From Pseudomonas asplenii (GTDB taxonomy: Bacteria > Pseudomonadota > Gammaproteobacteria > Pseudomonadales > Pseudomonadaceae): a DNA stretch of 64,000 nt. The stretch spans positions 2,914,001-2,978,000 of the forward strand of contig NZ_LT629777.1 in NCBI RefSeq assembly GCF_900105475.1, in the 5' to 3' direction. A program made the position numbers and the translations under genes. The first letter of the stretch is position 1. Every line of letters starts with the position of its first letter. Shown in pieces: positions 53,474-62,924 of the stretch. The notes under the pieces are model-generated. The model was not told the origin of the DNA. It was given only the letters and a program-made list of their open reading frames with translations, and made no database searches.

Positions 53474-54418
53474 ATGATTTTTCCGGACTTGCGTGGTCTG
53501 CCCTTGCACCGTGTATTGATCCGTACGGTCAAGGAGTTCGTCGACGACGAGATGTCGACTTATGCGTCGGCACTGGCCTACCAGATGCTGTTTTCGCTGT
53601 TCCCCTTCCTGCTGTTCCTGATTGCCCTGATCGGCTTCCTGCACCTGCCGGACTTCTTCAGCTGGTTGCGCATGCAGTCGGAACTGGTGCTGCCGCCCCA
53701 GGCACTGGACCAGGTCAACCCGGTGATCGACCAGTTGCAGCAATCCAAGGGCGGCCTGCTTTCGGTGGGTATCGTCATCGCCCTGTGGACCGCCTCGTCG
53801 GGTGTGCGGCTGATGATGAGTGCGATGAACGCCGCTTACGATGTAGCCGAGGGTCGGCCGATCTGGAAACGCCTGCCGTTGTCGATTTTCTATACCGTGG
53901 GCATCGCTGGCATGCTGCTCGCGGCCGCCGCGCTGATGGTCCTCGGGCCGCAGGTGATGAGTTGGCTGGCCGGGCAGATCGGTATGGAGGAGTTCGTCGT
54001 GACGCTCTGGACCATCCTGCGCTGGCCGGTGATCGTGCTGCTGCTGATGTTCGCCGTGGCGCTGATGTACTACGTGATGCCGGATGTGAAGCAGAAGTTC
54101 GTGTTCATCACCCCGGGGTCGGTGCTCGCGGTGGTGGTGTGGATCGTTGCCTCCCTGGGCTTTGGCTACTACGTGAAAACCTTTGCCGACTACAACGCGA
54201 TGTATGGCAGTATCGGCGCGATCATCGTGTTGCTCCTGTATTTCTATATCTCGGCGGCGGTGCTGCTGCTGGGCGCGGAAATGAATGCGGTGATCGAGCA
54301 CATGTCGTCCGAAGGCAAGAATCCCGGCGAGAAGGATTTCCACGGGCAGGACGACCGGGCGCCGATCCATGGCCTCGGCCGCGAGCACTCTCTCAAATCG
54401 ACTACTGACGAAGCCTGA
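53474..54418 (+). CDS. YihY/BrkB family inner-membrane protein
   Basis: A 314-residue membrane protein with about six hydrophobic segments. The BrkB/YihY start is [25 protein letters not shown], and the middle holds [21 protein letters not shown]. Members were once called tRNA-processing ribonuclease BN, which is a misassignment; a transport or envelope role is likely. The ATG at 53474 follows GAAAGGAG and is preferred to an earlier in-frame one at 53426. It lies two bases before def, so the two are cotranscribed. Confidence 0.88.
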   Translation: MIFPDLRGLPLHRVLIRTVKEFVDDEMSTYASALAYQMLFSLFPFLLFLIALIGFLHLPDFFSWLRMQSELVLPPQALDQVNPVIDQLQQSKGGLLSVGIVIALWTASSGVRLMMSAMNAAYDVAEGRPIWKRLPLSIFYTVGIAGMLLAAAALMVLGPQVMSWLAGQIGMEEFVVTLWTILRWPVIVLLLMFAVALMYYVMPDVKQKFVFITPGSVLAVVVWIVASLGFGYYVKTFADYNAMYGSIGAIIVLLLYFYISAAVLLLGAEMNAVIEHMSSEGKNPGEKDFHGQDDRAPIHGLGREHSLKSTTDEA

Positions 54419-54420
54419 TC

Positions 54421-54960
54421 ATGATCCGTGAAATCCTGAAAATGGGTGATGCACGCCTGTTGCGCGTGGCGCCGCCGGTTCCTCCCGAGATGTTCGACAG
54501 CCCGGAACTCTGGCAACTGATCGACGACATGTTCCAGACCATGGAGCATGTCGGCGGGGTTGGCCTGGCTGCGCCGCAGATCGGGGTCGACCTGCAACTG
54601 GTGATCTTCGGCTTCGAGCGCAGCGAGCGTTATCCAGAAGCCGAGGCGGTGTCGCAGACGATCCTGATCAATCCGCTGATCACCCCCCTGGGGCCGGAAC
54701 TGGAAGAGGGCTGGGAAGGTTGTCTGTCGGTGCCGGGACTGCGCGGCGCGGTGGAGCGCTACAGGCGTATCCGCTATGAGGGTTTCACGCCCAAGGGCGA
54801 GCCGCTGGTGCGGGTCGCCGAAGGGTTTCATGCGCGGGTGGTGCAGCATGAGTGCGATCACCTGATCGGACGTCTGTACCCGTCGCGGATCACCGACTTC
54901 AGCAAGTTCGGCTTTACCCAGGTGCTGTTTCCCGATCTCGATCCGACCGCCGACGACTGA
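54421..54960 (+). CDS. def: Peptide deformylase
   Basis: A 179-residue metal-dependent deformylase that removes the formyl group from nascent N-terminal methionine. The three motifs are [16 protein letters not shown] (metal cysteine) and QHECDHL (two histidines and the catalytic glutamate). The gene is not next to fmt, so it is probably a second deformylase copy. It starts three bases after the BrkB-family gene. Confidence 0.94.
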   Translation: MIREILKMGDARLLRVAPPVPPEMFDSPELWQLIDDMFQTMEHVGGVGLAAPQIGVDLQLVIFGFERSERYPEAEAVSQTILINPLITPLGPELEEGWEGCLSVPGLRGAVERYRRIRYEGFTPKGEPLVRVAEGFHARVVQHECDHLIGRLYPSRITDFSKFGFTQVLFPDLDPTADD

Positions 54961-54989
54961 ACACCTGTCACGCAGCCAACGGCGGCTGA

Positions 54990-55415
54990 TCACTCATTTT
55001 TCGCCGCCGAGCTGATGCCCAAGGCAATCAGCGACTTGTTGCGTGAGTAGCGGACCAACCGGTCTGCCAGGGCCTGGGGCAGTCGAGTGGCGTGGCTGAA
55101 GCCGAGTTTCTCGTAGAACCCCCTCAGGTCTGGATGGCAGAACAGCCAGGTGGGTCCTGCAACTGTCGCCAGGGCGTTGGCGATCAGTTCCCCGGCCACA
55201 CCCCGGCCACGCCAGCGCGGTTCGACGAACAGGCCGGTGAGCCAGAAACCTTCCATGACCGCGGTTAAAGACAGACCGGCGATGATCCCGCCATCGCGGG
55301 CCACCCACAATTGCCCTTCGCCGCTGGCGCGCATGGAAGAGCCGTGCGCCCGGTAAAACTTGTCGAGCAAGGGACGCAGTGATTGGGGGAGGGGGCTGTA
55401 GTCGAGATCGGGCAT
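54990..55415 (-). CDS. GNAT family N-acetyltransferase
   Basis: A 141-residue acetyltransferase. The acetyl-CoA binding motif is EPRWRGRGVAGELIANAL, with GLFV before it and FYEKLGFSHAT in the last strand and helix. The substrate is unknown. It is convergent with def and ends 30 bases from it. Confidence 0.88.
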   Translation of the reverse strand: MPDLDYSPLPQSLRPLLDKFYRAHGSSMRASGEGQLWVARDGGIIAGLSLTAVMEGFWLTGLFVEPRWRGRGVAGELIANALATVAGPTWLFCHPDLRGFYEKLGFSHATRLPQALADRLVRYSRNKSLIALGISSAAKNE

Positions 55416-55561
55416 GGGGCTTGGGAGGGCGGTTGGGGGGCGTGATTATAAAAGTCTTGGCGTTGTTTGGGTTGTAGGCGTATGGGCGGTTATCAGAAAA
55501 GCTCCGTGGGTATGGTCCTGGCCTGCGAACACCCTTGCGGGCTGTGGGGGGGCTTCACTGA

Positions 55562-55643
55562 GCCGATTCGGCCTCCAGCGCCCTGATCACGCTCGGTCGT
55601 GCGCCGATTCGGCCTCCAGCGCCCTGATCACGCTCGGTCGTGC
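55562..55643. repeat. 41-bp perfect tandem duplication at the end of the glutathione transferase gene
   Basis: Two exact copies (55562-55602 and 55603-55643) lie side by side. The stop codon of the minus-strand gene falls in the distal copy. As 41 is not a multiple of three, the duplication changes the C-terminus. Confidence 0.93.
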
Positions 55644-56201
55644 GCCGATGCGGGCCATGAAGCGCACCAGCGCCGGCCAGGGCGCCAGGTCGATAGCGAA
55701 GAAACGGTTCCAGCGCATTACCGTGAACAGGTACACATCCGCCACGCTGAAGCCGCCCTCCAGCAGATAGTCCTGCCGCGCCAGGGTGCTTTCCAGCAAC
55801 GCGAAGCGCTGGAACAGCCGCGTGCGGAAGATTGCCTTGACCTCCTCGGGGATCGCCGCGTTGAACAACGGTCCCATCGTTGCGTGCACTTCGCTGCCAA
55901 GAAAATTAAGCCACTCTTGCAGACGCACCCGTTGCCAGCTGCCATTGGCCGGAGCCAGTCCGGCCGATGGCTTGAGGTCGGCGAGAAACTGCAGGATGGC
56001 CGCGCCCTCGGTCAGCACCTCGCCATTGTCCAGTTGCAGCGCGGCGACATAGCCCTTGGGGTTGATGCTTCGGAAATCGTCGCCGTGCTCGGTGATTTTA
56101 CTGCGGTTGTCGACCCGAACCCCTTCGAACGGCAAGTCGAGTTCGCGCAGCACGATGTGAGGAGACAGAGAGCAGGTTTCAGGGGCGTAATACAACTTCA
56201 T
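55587..56201 (-). CDS. Glutathione S-transferase family protein
   Basis: A 204-residue GST. The N-terminal thioredoxin-like domain starts MKLYYAPETCSLSPHIVLRELDLPFEGVRVD (the catalytic serine or cysteine lies in TCSLSPH), and the C-terminal helical domain begins near residue 88. The layout is beta-class-like (GstB). It conjugates glutathione to an unknown electrophile. The last residues read ESAHDRA because of a 41-bp tandem duplication; with one copy the gene would end ESAQ. It is divergent from a LysR regulator. Confidence 0.9.
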   Translation of the reverse strand: MKLYYAPETCSLSPHIVLRELDLPFEGVRVDNRSKITEHGDDFRSINPKGYVAALQLDNGEVLTEGAAILQFLADLKPSAGLAPANGSWQRVRLQEWLNFLGSEVHATMGPLFNAAIPEEVKAIFRTRLFQRFALLESTLARQDYLLEGGFSVADVYLFTVMRWNRFFAIDLAPWPALVRFMARIGARPSVIRALEAESAHDRA

Positions 56202-56308
56202 GGTCGACGGACTCCAGAGGCAAAAACACAGAACCGAGAGTCTCGTATTCGCATCCAGTTTGCGTAAAATTAATCCTTCAGAAACCTGCCATAAGGACAG
56301 CTACTGGA

Positions 56309-57187
56309 ATGATGAACCTGATGCACTGGCGTCTGCTGGTGGCGATCCTCGACAGTGGCACTATCACTCGCGCCGCCGAGCAGGTCGGCATGACTCAGTC
56401 GGCCGCCAGCCAGGCCCTGGCCGGGATGGAAGAAACACTCGGCGTGCAGTTGTTCGTCCGCGAGGCGCGCCAGGCGGTGCCGACGGCTGTCGGGTTGCAC
56501 GTGCTGGAGCAGGCGCGGTTGATGCTCGGTGCGCTGCAGAACATTCGTCAGCGGGTCGACAGCGCCAAGGGCCTGGCACGCGGTACGATCCGGCTGGCGA
56601 GTTTCCCCATGGTCCTGAGCACTTTGTTGCCGCCGTTGCTGCAGCGTTTTCGCCAGCGCTATCCCGGTATCGAGGTGATCGCGCTGGAGGTCAGCGATCA
56701 TGAGGTCGAGGCGATGCTCGCCGGTAACCTGGTGGATGTCGGGGTGGTGCTCAACCCGGAGCCGGGGCGTGCAGCCCGTGAGCTGGGGCGCGATCGCTGG
56801 GTGGCGGTGCTGCCTTTGGGACATCATCTGGCGGCTCGTGGCCTTGAGGGACGGGTCAGCCTCGCGGAACTGGTGGCCGAGCCCTTTGTGCTGGCGACCG
56901 GCGGCTGTACGGTCAACGCCCGCAGCCTCGCTGCCGAGGCTGGTCTGCAACTTGCGGATGTGCGGGTCGAGGTGCGCGAGTGGAGCAGCGCTTTCGCCCT
57001 GGTACGGGAGAACCTTGGTGTGAGCCTGGTGCCGGAGCTGACCTTGCCGCCAGAGCGCAGGGGCCTGCGGGTGCTGCCCCTGGATATCCCCGTCGAGCGT
57101 CGGTTTGCCCTGGTGGCTTGTCCCGCGGCCAGCCAGCGCGCGGCAGTGGCGGCGTTGTTCGAGATGCTGGATCAGTCGGCCATATGA
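56309..57187 (+). CDS. LysR family transcriptional regulator
   Basis: A 292-residue regulator. The winged helix-turn-helix covers residues 5-62 (LDSGTITRAAEQVGMTQSAASQALAGMEETLGVQLF), followed by the co-inducer-binding domain about 90-285. It is divergent from the GST gene across 107 bases, and as with many LysR proteins it probably controls that neighbour; the inducer is unknown. ATG at 56309 is followed at once by a second ATG. Confidence 0.92.
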   Translation: MMNLMHWRLLVAILDSGTITRAAEQVGMTQSAASQALAGMEETLGVQLFVREARQAVPTAVGLHVLEQARLMLGALQNIRQRVDSAKGLARGTIRLASFPMVLSTLLPPLLQRFRQRYPGIEVIALEVSDHEVEAMLAGNLVDVGVVLNPEPGRAARELGRDRWVAVLPLGHHLAARGLEGRVSLAELVAEPFVLATGGCTVNARSLAAEAGLQLADVRVEVREWSSAFALVRENLGVSLVPELTLPPERRGLRVLPLDIPVERRFALVACPAASQRAAVAALFEMLDQSAI

Positions 57188-57237
57188 CTGGCGACCTGCC
57201 TGGCCCGGTGGGCGCGTCGTATCGCTGATCCCACCGG

Positions 57238-57789
57238 TCAGGTAGGGCTGGTGAGGAACGCGCTGGCGGTCTGCTGCTCGACCGGATCAGGGCTGTTCTT
57301 TGCGTTCTGTGCGTTGAGTTGTTCCTTGATGCGTTCGGCGATCTGGTTGTTGATCGCCTGCTGCTGTTCGGGTGGCAACTGCTGGAAGCTTGCCTCGGTC
57401 AGCCCCTGATCCTTGAGCAACTGGTCGCGCAGGCGTTCGGTCGGCGACTTGTTCATGAAGTCCTTGAATTCTTTCATCGCATCGCTGTCGGTACTGGTGG
57501 CGGTGGGCGCGGTGCGGGTGCTCGGTGGTGTGGCGGTGAGGGTGGCTGCAGCGGCCACGTCCGGTACCTTGGCTTGCAGGTGTACGCGGGTCTTGGCGAA
57601 CGCGGCACTGACGTTGTCGGCCACCTTGTCGGCGGCACTCTGGGTGGTTGCACCCGAGGTGAGGCCGGCCGCAGCCTGGGCGGTTTGGACGAAACCGCTG
57701 GACAGCGCGTTGTTGGCGACGGTGGTCGGGTCCAGGTCCGAACGGTAGGTGGGCTGGATCACCGGCGTATGACGGGCATTGACCAACAT
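57238..57789 (-). CDS. Conserved hypothetical protein, Ala/Thr/Gln-rich
   Basis: A 183-residue protein of low complexity. The N-terminal half is alanine-, threonine- and serine-rich and probably unstructured. Residues about 105-165 form a helical module with SPTERLRDQLLKDQGLTEASF, then LPPEQQQAINNQIAERIKEQL. The pattern ERxRxxLLKxxGLTexxxxxLPPEQQxxI is found in several Pseudomonas proteins of unknown role. It has no signal peptide or membrane segment. I cannot assign a function. Confidence 0.7.
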   Translation of the reverse strand: MLVNARHTPVIQPTYRSDLDPTTVANNALSSGFVQTAQAAAGLTSGATTQSAADKVADNVSAAFAKTRVHLQAKVPDVAAAATLTATPPSTRTAPTATSTDSDAMKEFKDFMNKSPTERLRDQLLKDQGLTEASFQQLPPEQQQAINNQIAERIKEQLNAQNAKNSPDPVEQQTASAFLTSPT

Positions 57790-58030
57790 GGGATAAATAC
57801 CTGAGTGTTAAAAAGACCTTGAGGTCTGAGCAATTTGTATGCCGGTTGCTACAAAGCCCGATTTGATGCGCTTGGCGCGATACAGACCTGCAGCCTCTGG
57901 CCGGAAAGCGGACAATTCTTGCCGCCGGGTTTGCCGCACTGGCATTTTGAACGTTTACTTGCAGCCCTGGGCAATCGCGCGTTCAGTGGTCTGCCGTCGA
58001 CGCCGTGAAGGATTATTTGGGAGAGTACCG

Positions 58031-59476
58031 ATGACCGATGCGAATTATGTGAATACGCAACTGCTGATCGATGGTGTATGGAGCGATGCGCAGAGCGGCA
58101 AGACGATCGATGTGCTGAACCCGGCCACCGGCCTGGTCATCGGCCAGGTTGCCCATGCCGATATCGCCGATCTGGACCGGGCCCTGGCGGCCCTGCAACG
58201 CGGCTTTGACGTGTGGCGCTGGGTGCCGGCCAACGAGCGGGCGCAGATCATGCGCAAGGCGGCGCAGTTGGTTCGCGAGCGTGCCGAAGGCATCGCGCAG
58301 TTGCTGACTCTGGAGCAGGGCAAGCCGATTGCCGAGTCGCGGGTGGAGGTCAACTCCGCCGCCGATATCATCGAATGGTTCGCCGACGAAGGGCGGCGGG
58401 TCTATGGTCGAGTCGTCCCATCGCGCAACGTTGCCGTGCAGCAGACCGTGGTGCGAGAGCCGGTTGGCCCGGTCGCGGCGTTCACCCCGTGGAACTTCCC
58501 GGTCAACCAGGTGGTGCGCAAGCTGTGTGCCGCACTGGCCACCGGCTGTTCCTTCCTGGTCAAGGCACCCGAGGAAACCCCTGCGTCGCCAGCCGCCTTG
58601 CTGCGGGCGTTTGTCGATGCCGGCGTGCCACCGGGGGTGGTCGGGCTGGTATTCGGCGATCCGGCACAGATTTCCTCCTACCTGATTGCCCACCCGGTGG
58701 TGCGCAAGGTCACGTTCACCGGCTCGACTCCGGTGGGCAAGCACCTGGCGGCGCTGGCCGGTCAGCACATGAAGCGGGCGACGATGGAACTGGGCGGGCA
58801 TGCGCCGGTGATTATCGCCGAGGACGCCGATGTCGAGGCGGCGGTCAAGGCCATGGCCGGCGCCAAGTTCCGCAATGCCGGACAGGTGTGCATTTCGCCG
58901 ACGCGGTTTCTGGTGCACAACAGCATCCGTGAGGAGTTCACCCGGGAGATGGTTCGTTATGCCGAGTCGCTCAAGGTCGGCAATGGCCTGGACGCCGACA
59001 CCACCCTCGGCGCGCTGGCCAACGGTCGGCGCCTGAGTGCGATGAGCCAGGTGGTCGAGAGCGCGCTGGCCAGTGGTGCGCGTCTGGAAACCGGTGGCGA
59101 ACGGATCGGCAACACCGGTAACTTCTTCGCCCCGACCATCCTGTCCGGTGTGCCTCTGGATGCGGATGTGTTCAACAATGAACCGTTCGGTCCGGTTGCC
59201 GCCGTACGGGGTTTCGACTCGCTCGACGAGGCCATCGCCGAAGCCAACCGCTTGCCCTATGGCCTGGCCGCCTATGCCTTCACCCGTTCGTTCGCCAACG
59301 TGCACCGGCTGACCCAGCGGGTCGAGGCCGGCATGCTGTGGATCAACCAGGCGATGACGCCTTGGGCTGAGATGCCGTTTGGCGGGGTGAAGGATTCCGG
59401 CTACGGTTCCGAAGGGGGACCGGAGGCGCTGGAACCGTACCTGGTGGCGAAATCGGTGTACGTCAACTCGCTGTGA
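58031..59476 (+). CDS. NAD(P)-dependent aldehyde dehydrogenase, succinate-semialdehyde dehydrogenase type
   Basis: A 481-residue aldehyde dehydrogenase. The coenzyme part holds [19 protein letters not shown] and [11 protein letters not shown], the catalytic glutamate lies in MELGGHAP and the nucleophilic cysteine in [12 protein letters not shown], and the tail is [25 protein letters not shown]. This is the GabD/SSDH-like group; the natural aldehyde is not known. The ATG at 58031 gives the family start ([17 protein letters not shown]); the frame is open further upstream without similarity. A hairpin follows the stop. Confidence 0.9.
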   Translation: MTDANYVNTQLLIDGVWSDAQSGKTIDVLNPATGLVIGQVAHADIADLDRALAALQRGFDVWRWVPANERAQIMRKAAQLVRERAEGIAQLLTLEQGKPIAESRVEVNSAADIIEWFADEGRRVYGRVVPSRNVAVQQTVVREPVGPVAAFTPWNFPVNQVVRKLCAALATGCSFLVKAPEETPASPAALLRAFVDAGVPPGVVGLVFGDPAQISSYLIAHPVVRKVTFTGSTPVGKHLAALAGQHMKRATMELGGHAPVIIAEDADVEAAVKAMAGAKFRNAGQVCISPTRFLVHNSIREEFTREMVRYAESLKVGNGLDADTTLGALANGRRLSAMSQVVESALASGARLETGGERIGNTGNFFAPTILSGVPLDADVFNNEPFGPVAAVRGFDSLDEAIAEANRLPYGLAAYAFTRSFANVHRLTQRVEAGMLWINQAMTPWAEMPFGGVKDSGYGSEGGPEALEPYLVAKSVYVNSL

Positions 59477-59481
59477 GTGGC

Positions 59482-59502
59482 CGGCCATCCGCAGGGATGG
59501 CC
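59482..59502 (+). terminator. Hairpin after the aldehyde dehydrogenase gene
   Basis: CGGCCATCC-GCAG-GGATGGCCG without a clear T tract; similar arms to the hairpin at 53322. Confidence 0.5.
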
Positions 59503-59586
59503 GCGATACTTGCCGCCTGCTTGTGAAGCGTCAGCTCCTGACGATTCACGGGCAGGGGCGCGTGACCTGCAAAGTCGGTGCGCGGC

Positions 59587-60618
59587 TCAACTGCTCTCGC
59601 GCACCATCAGTTCGAAACCCATGTCCACCACCGGCTGGGGTACGGCGTTGCCCGCCATCAGGTTCAGCAACTGTTCCGCCGCGCGCTGCCCGATGGCTTC
59701 GCGTGGGGTGCGGATGCTGCTCAGGCGCGGGACCATGAAGGCCGATACCGGCAAGTCGTTGAAGCCCAGGACCGCCACCTGCTCCGGTATCTTGATGCCG
59801 CAGCGCATCGCTTCGAGCAAGGCGCCCTGTGCCAGGTCGTCATTGCCGAAGAAAATCCCGTCGACCTGCGGGTGGCTGTTCATCATCTGTAGAAACAGTT
59901 CACCGCCGAGCCCTACCGATGACGGCCGAGGTGTCAGTAACTCCAGGTCCGGATTGTAGAGGCCAGCCTGTTGCAACGCCTGGCGAAAGCCTTCGCCGCG
60001 CAGCAGGGTGCGCTGGTCCAACTGCGCGCCGATGTAGGCCAGGTTGCGTCGGCCCCGGGAAATCAGGTGCTCGGCGGCGGTGGCCCCGGCGCGTTGTTGC
60101 GAGAAGCCCACGCAATTCACTCCCGCGCCGGGATCAAGGTCCATCATGTAGACACACGGCACATTGCTCGTTTCGATCATCCGTCGGGCACTTTCCGAAC
60201 GATCGAAACCGGTCAGCAGCAGGCCACGCGGCTGGTAGGCCAGGTAGTTGCGCAGCAGGTTTTCCTCTTCGTCGCGGGAATAGTGGCAGTTGCCGATCAG
60301 CACTTCGAAACCGCGTGGCCGCAGTACCTTGTGAATCGCTTCGAGGGTATCGATGAACAGCAGGTTGGACAGCGACGGCACCAGCACCACCACCGAATGA
60401 CTCTGGGCCGAAGCCAGGGCCCTGGCCGCTGGGTTGACCACGTAGTTCAATTCTTCGGCCGCCCGTCGGACCTTTTCCACCAGATCCGTGGCCACGCTGC
60501 TGATGCCGCGCAGCGCACGGGACGCGGTGATCGGGCTGACACCGGCCAGGCGTGCGACTTCGTTGAGGGTAGGGCGGCCCGTCGTGCGGGGGTTCTTGTC
60601 GTTCTTGGTCGAGGTCAT
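59587..60618 (-). CDS. gntR: Gluconate repressor GntR (LacI family)
   Basis: A 343-residue LacI-type repressor, the length of P. aeruginosa GntR. The helix-turn-helix covers about residues 16-60 (LNEVARLAGVSPITASRALRG), followed by the periplasmic-binding-like inducer domain. In P. aeruginosa it binds gluconate and releases the gntK and gntT promoters. Here palindromes that match the published GntR operator precede gntR itself, gntK and gntT, so autoregulation is likely. The ATG at 60618 is chosen over TTG at 60633. Confidence 0.94.
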   Translation of the reverse strand: MTSTKNDKNPRTTGRPTLNEVARLAGVSPITASRALRGISSVATDLVEKVRRAAEELNYVVNPAARALASAQSHSVVVLVPSLSNLLFIDTLEAIHKVLRPRGFEVLIGNCHYSRDEEENLLRNYLAYQPRGLLLTGFDRSESARRMIETSNVPCVYMMDLDPGAGVNCVGFSQQRAGATAAEHLISRGRRNLAYIGAQLDQRTLLRGEGFRQALQQAGLYNPDLELLTPRPSSVGLGGELFLQMMNSHPQVDGIFFGNDDLAQGALLEAMRCGIKIPEQVAVLGFNDLPVSAFMVPRLSSIRTPREAIGQRAAEQLLNLMAGNAVPQPVVDMGFELMVRESS

Positions 60619-60647
60619 CGGACGGCTTGCCAAACAAAATTCGAGGT

Positions 60648-60668
60648 ACTAAGGTAGCGCTGTCTCGA
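60648..60668. promoter_or_regulatory. GntR operator upstream of gntR
   Basis: ACTAAGGTAGCGCT is an exact match to AC-N-AAG-N-TAGCGCT, the operator reported for P. aeruginosa GntR, as I recall it. Confidence 0.8.
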
Positions 60669-60810
60669 TGGGCCTGCAATTGCCTGGGTGCGGTTTGCCT
60701 GAACTCGCCTGGTAACGCCTGCAAGCTGTAGCGCGGCACTCGATAAAAACGACAAGAAGACGTCGGCAACGCGTGTTTTGTGCTTTGCTTTTGCTGTATC
60801 GGAAGCTCTG

Positions 60811-60832
60811 ACAAAGACAGCGCTGTCTTCGT
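60811..60832. promoter_or_regulatory. GntR operator upstream of gntK
   Basis: AAGACAGCGCTGTCTT (60814-60829) is a perfect 16-base palindrome. It lies 16 bases before the gntK ATG, so a bound repressor would cover the start of the transcript. Confidence 0.85.
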
Positions 60833-60845
60833 GCTGAGGTGTTAG

Positions 60846-61376
60846 ATGAGTCAACCCATCACTGCCCTGGTCATCATGGGCGTTTCCGGTTGCGGCAAGT
60901 CCAGCGTGGGCGAGGCTATCTGCCGGCTCGGCGCGGCAACCCTGATCGAAGGCGACAGCTTTCACCCTGCGGCGAACATCACCAAGATGAGCGCCGGTAT
61001 CCCCCTTACCGATGAAGACCGTGCCGGCTGGCTCGACACCCTGTGTGATGAGCTGCGTCGGATCGTGGCGACTGGCGAACATCCGGTGCTGACCTGCTCG
61101 GCATTGAAGTTGCGCTATCGCGAACGCCTGCGCCGTGCCGTACCGGGACTGGGCTTCGTATTTCTCGAACTGACCCCGACGGTCGCTGCCGAGCGGGTCA
61201 ACCACCGTCCTGGGCATTTCATGCCCGGTACCCTGATCGACAGCCAGTTCGCCGCGCTGGAATCACCGCGGGACGAGCCGCTGACCTTGACGCTCGATGC
61301 GACCCGCGACGTCGAACAATTGGCCCAATCGGCCAATCGCTGGTGGCAGGCCAACGGCCTGGAACGAAGCGCCTGA
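60846..61376 (+). CDS. gntK: Gluconokinase
   Basis: A 176-residue P-loop kinase. Walker A is GVSGCGKSS (about residues 13-21), followed by EGDSFHPAANITKMSAGIPLTDEDRAGWL, typical of gluconokinases. It makes 6-phosphogluconate, which enters at Edd. It is divergent from gntR, with operators on both sides of the shared region, and 97 bases before gntT. Confidence 0.96.
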   Translation: MSQPITALVIMGVSGCGKSSVGEAICRLGAATLIEGDSFHPAANITKMSAGIPLTDEDRAGWLDTLCDELRRIVATGEHPVLTCSALKLRYRERLRRAVPGLGFVFLELTPTVAAERVNHRPGHFMPGTLIDSQFAALESPRDEPLTLTLDATRDVEQLAQSANRWWQANGLERSA

Positions 61377-61401
61377 TATCAGGTCCTGAAAAAAACGACT
61401 G

Positions 61402-61420
61402 GAAAAGATAGCGCTGTCCC
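61402..61420. promoter_or_regulatory. GntR operator upstream of gntT
   Basis: AAAGATAGCGCTGTCCC keeps AAG-N-TAGCGCT and the right half GTC. The gene thus probably has its own GntR-controlled promoter besides readthrough from gntK. Confidence 0.75.
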
Positions 61421-61473
61421 CAGGCTATCGTTCACTGACGAATACGATAAGAACAACAACCAGGAGACACCTC

Positions 61474-62826
61474 ATGTTCGGACTGTCCCACAACACCTAT
61501 CTGCTGCTCGATGCAGTGGTCACCATCATCGGGCTGATCGTGCTGATCACCCGGTTCAAGATCCATCCCTTCATCGCCCTGATCATTTCCTCGGCGTTTC
61601 TCGGCCTGACCTCGGGCATGCCGGCGGACAAGATCATCAAGGCGTTCCAGGACGGTTTCGGCGGGGTGCTGGGGTTCGTCGGCATCATCCTGGCGTTGGG
61701 GACCATGCTCGGCAAGATGATGTCGGATTCGGGTGGTGCCGATCAGATCGCCCAGACCCTGATCCGTGCCTTCGGCAAGGAGCGGGTGCAGTGGGCAATG
61801 ATGTTCGCGGCGTTCCTGGTGGGGATTCCGCTGTTCTTCGAAATCGGCTTCGTGCTGCTGATCCCGCTGGTGTTCATCGTTGCCCGGCGAACCGGTGTGT
61901 CGCTGATCAAGATCGGTATCCCGTTGCTGGCCGGGCTGTCGGCAGTGCATGGCCTGGTGCCGCCGCATCCGGGACCGCTGCTGGCGATCGGCGTATTCAA
62001 CGCCGACATCGGCAAGACCATTCTCTACGGATTGATCGTTGCCCTGCCGACCGCGATCATCGCCGGTCCGATCTATGGCACCTTCATTGCGCGCTACATT
62101 CCTGGTAATCCTTCGCAGGAACTGGTGGATCAACTGGCTCGGGAGCCTGAGTCTGGCAGCCTGCCCAGCTTCGGCGTGACCCTGGTGACCGTGCTGTTGC
62201 CGGTGTTTTTGATGCTGCTCAAGACCTTCGCCGATGTCGTTTTACCGGACGGGCATTTCTTCCGCATCTGGATGGACATGATCGGCCACCCGATCAGTGC
62301 CTTGCTGCTGGCCCTGCTGCTGGCGCTGTACACCTTCGGCAAGCGCCAGGGCATGGACTCCAAGCGTATCCTCAAACTGCTGGATGCGAGCCTGGCGCCG
62401 ACCGCGGCAATCATTCTGATCATCGGTGCCGGGGGCGGCTTCAAGCAGATGCTGGTGACCAGCGGCGTGGGTGATGTGATTGGCCATATCGCGGTGAATG
62501 CGCAGATCTCGCCGATCCTGCTGGCGTGGCTGGTGGCGGCGGTGATCCGCGTGGCGACGGGGTCGGCGACGGTGGCGACCATTACCGGTGCCGGGATCGT
62601 GATGCCGGTGGTGGACCTGATTCCCGGGGTGAACCGTGAATTGCTGGTGTTGGCGACGGGAGCGGGCTCGCTGATTCTGTCTCACGTCAACGATGCGGGG
62701 TTCTGGCTGGTCAAGCAGTACTTCAACATGACCGTGGCCGAGACCTTCAAGACCTGGACCGCGATGGAGACCATCCTGTCGGTGGTGGGGCTGGTGTTTA
62801 TTCTGTTGCTGTCGCTGGTGGTCTGA
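61474..62826 (+). CDS. gntT: Gluconate permease (GntP family)
   Basis: A 450-residue inner-membrane symporter of the GntP family with about 12-14 hydrophobic segments. It has LITRFKIHPFIALIISSAFLG near the start, VPPHPGPLLAIGVF in the middle and ATGAGSLILSHVNDAGFWLVKQYF near the end, all family hallmarks. It imports gluconate with protons for GntK. AGGAG precedes the ATG. Confidence 0.95.
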   Translation: MFGLSHNTYLLLDAVVTIIGLIVLITRFKIHPFIALIISSAFLGLTSGMPADKIIKAFQDGFGGVLGFVGIILALGTMLGKMMSDSGGADQIAQTLIRAFGKERVQWAMMFAAFLVGIPLFFEIGFVLLIPLVFIVARRTGVSLIKIGIPLLAGLSAVHGLVPPHPGPLLAIGVFNADIGKTILYGLIVALPTAIIAGPIYGTFIARYIPGNPSQELVDQLAREPESGSLPSFGVTLVTVLLPVFLMLLKTFADVVLPDGHFFRIWMDMIGHPISALLLALLLALYTFGKRQGMDSKRILKLLDASLAPTAAIILIIGAGGGFKQMLVTSGVGDVIGHIAVNAQISPILLAWLVAAVIRVATGSATVATITGAGIVMPVVDLIPGVNRELLVLATGAGSLILSHVNDAGFWLVKQYFNMTVAETFKTWTAMETILSVVGLVFILLLSLVV

Positions 62827-62837
62827 TTCTTGTAGGC

Positions 62838-62916
62838 GCCTGCTTGCTGGCGATGAGGGCAGTGGGTCTTGTATCGACCTCACGGACGTCATCGCCAGTA
62901 AGCTGGCTGCTGCAAA
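62838..62916. repeat. REPIN-like inverted pair between gntT and alaC
   Basis: GCCTGCTTGCTGGCGATGA and TCATCGCCAGTAAGCTGGC face each other. This is a different REP class from the other copies in the window. Confidence 0.75.
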
Positions 62917-62924
62917 GAGGCGGA

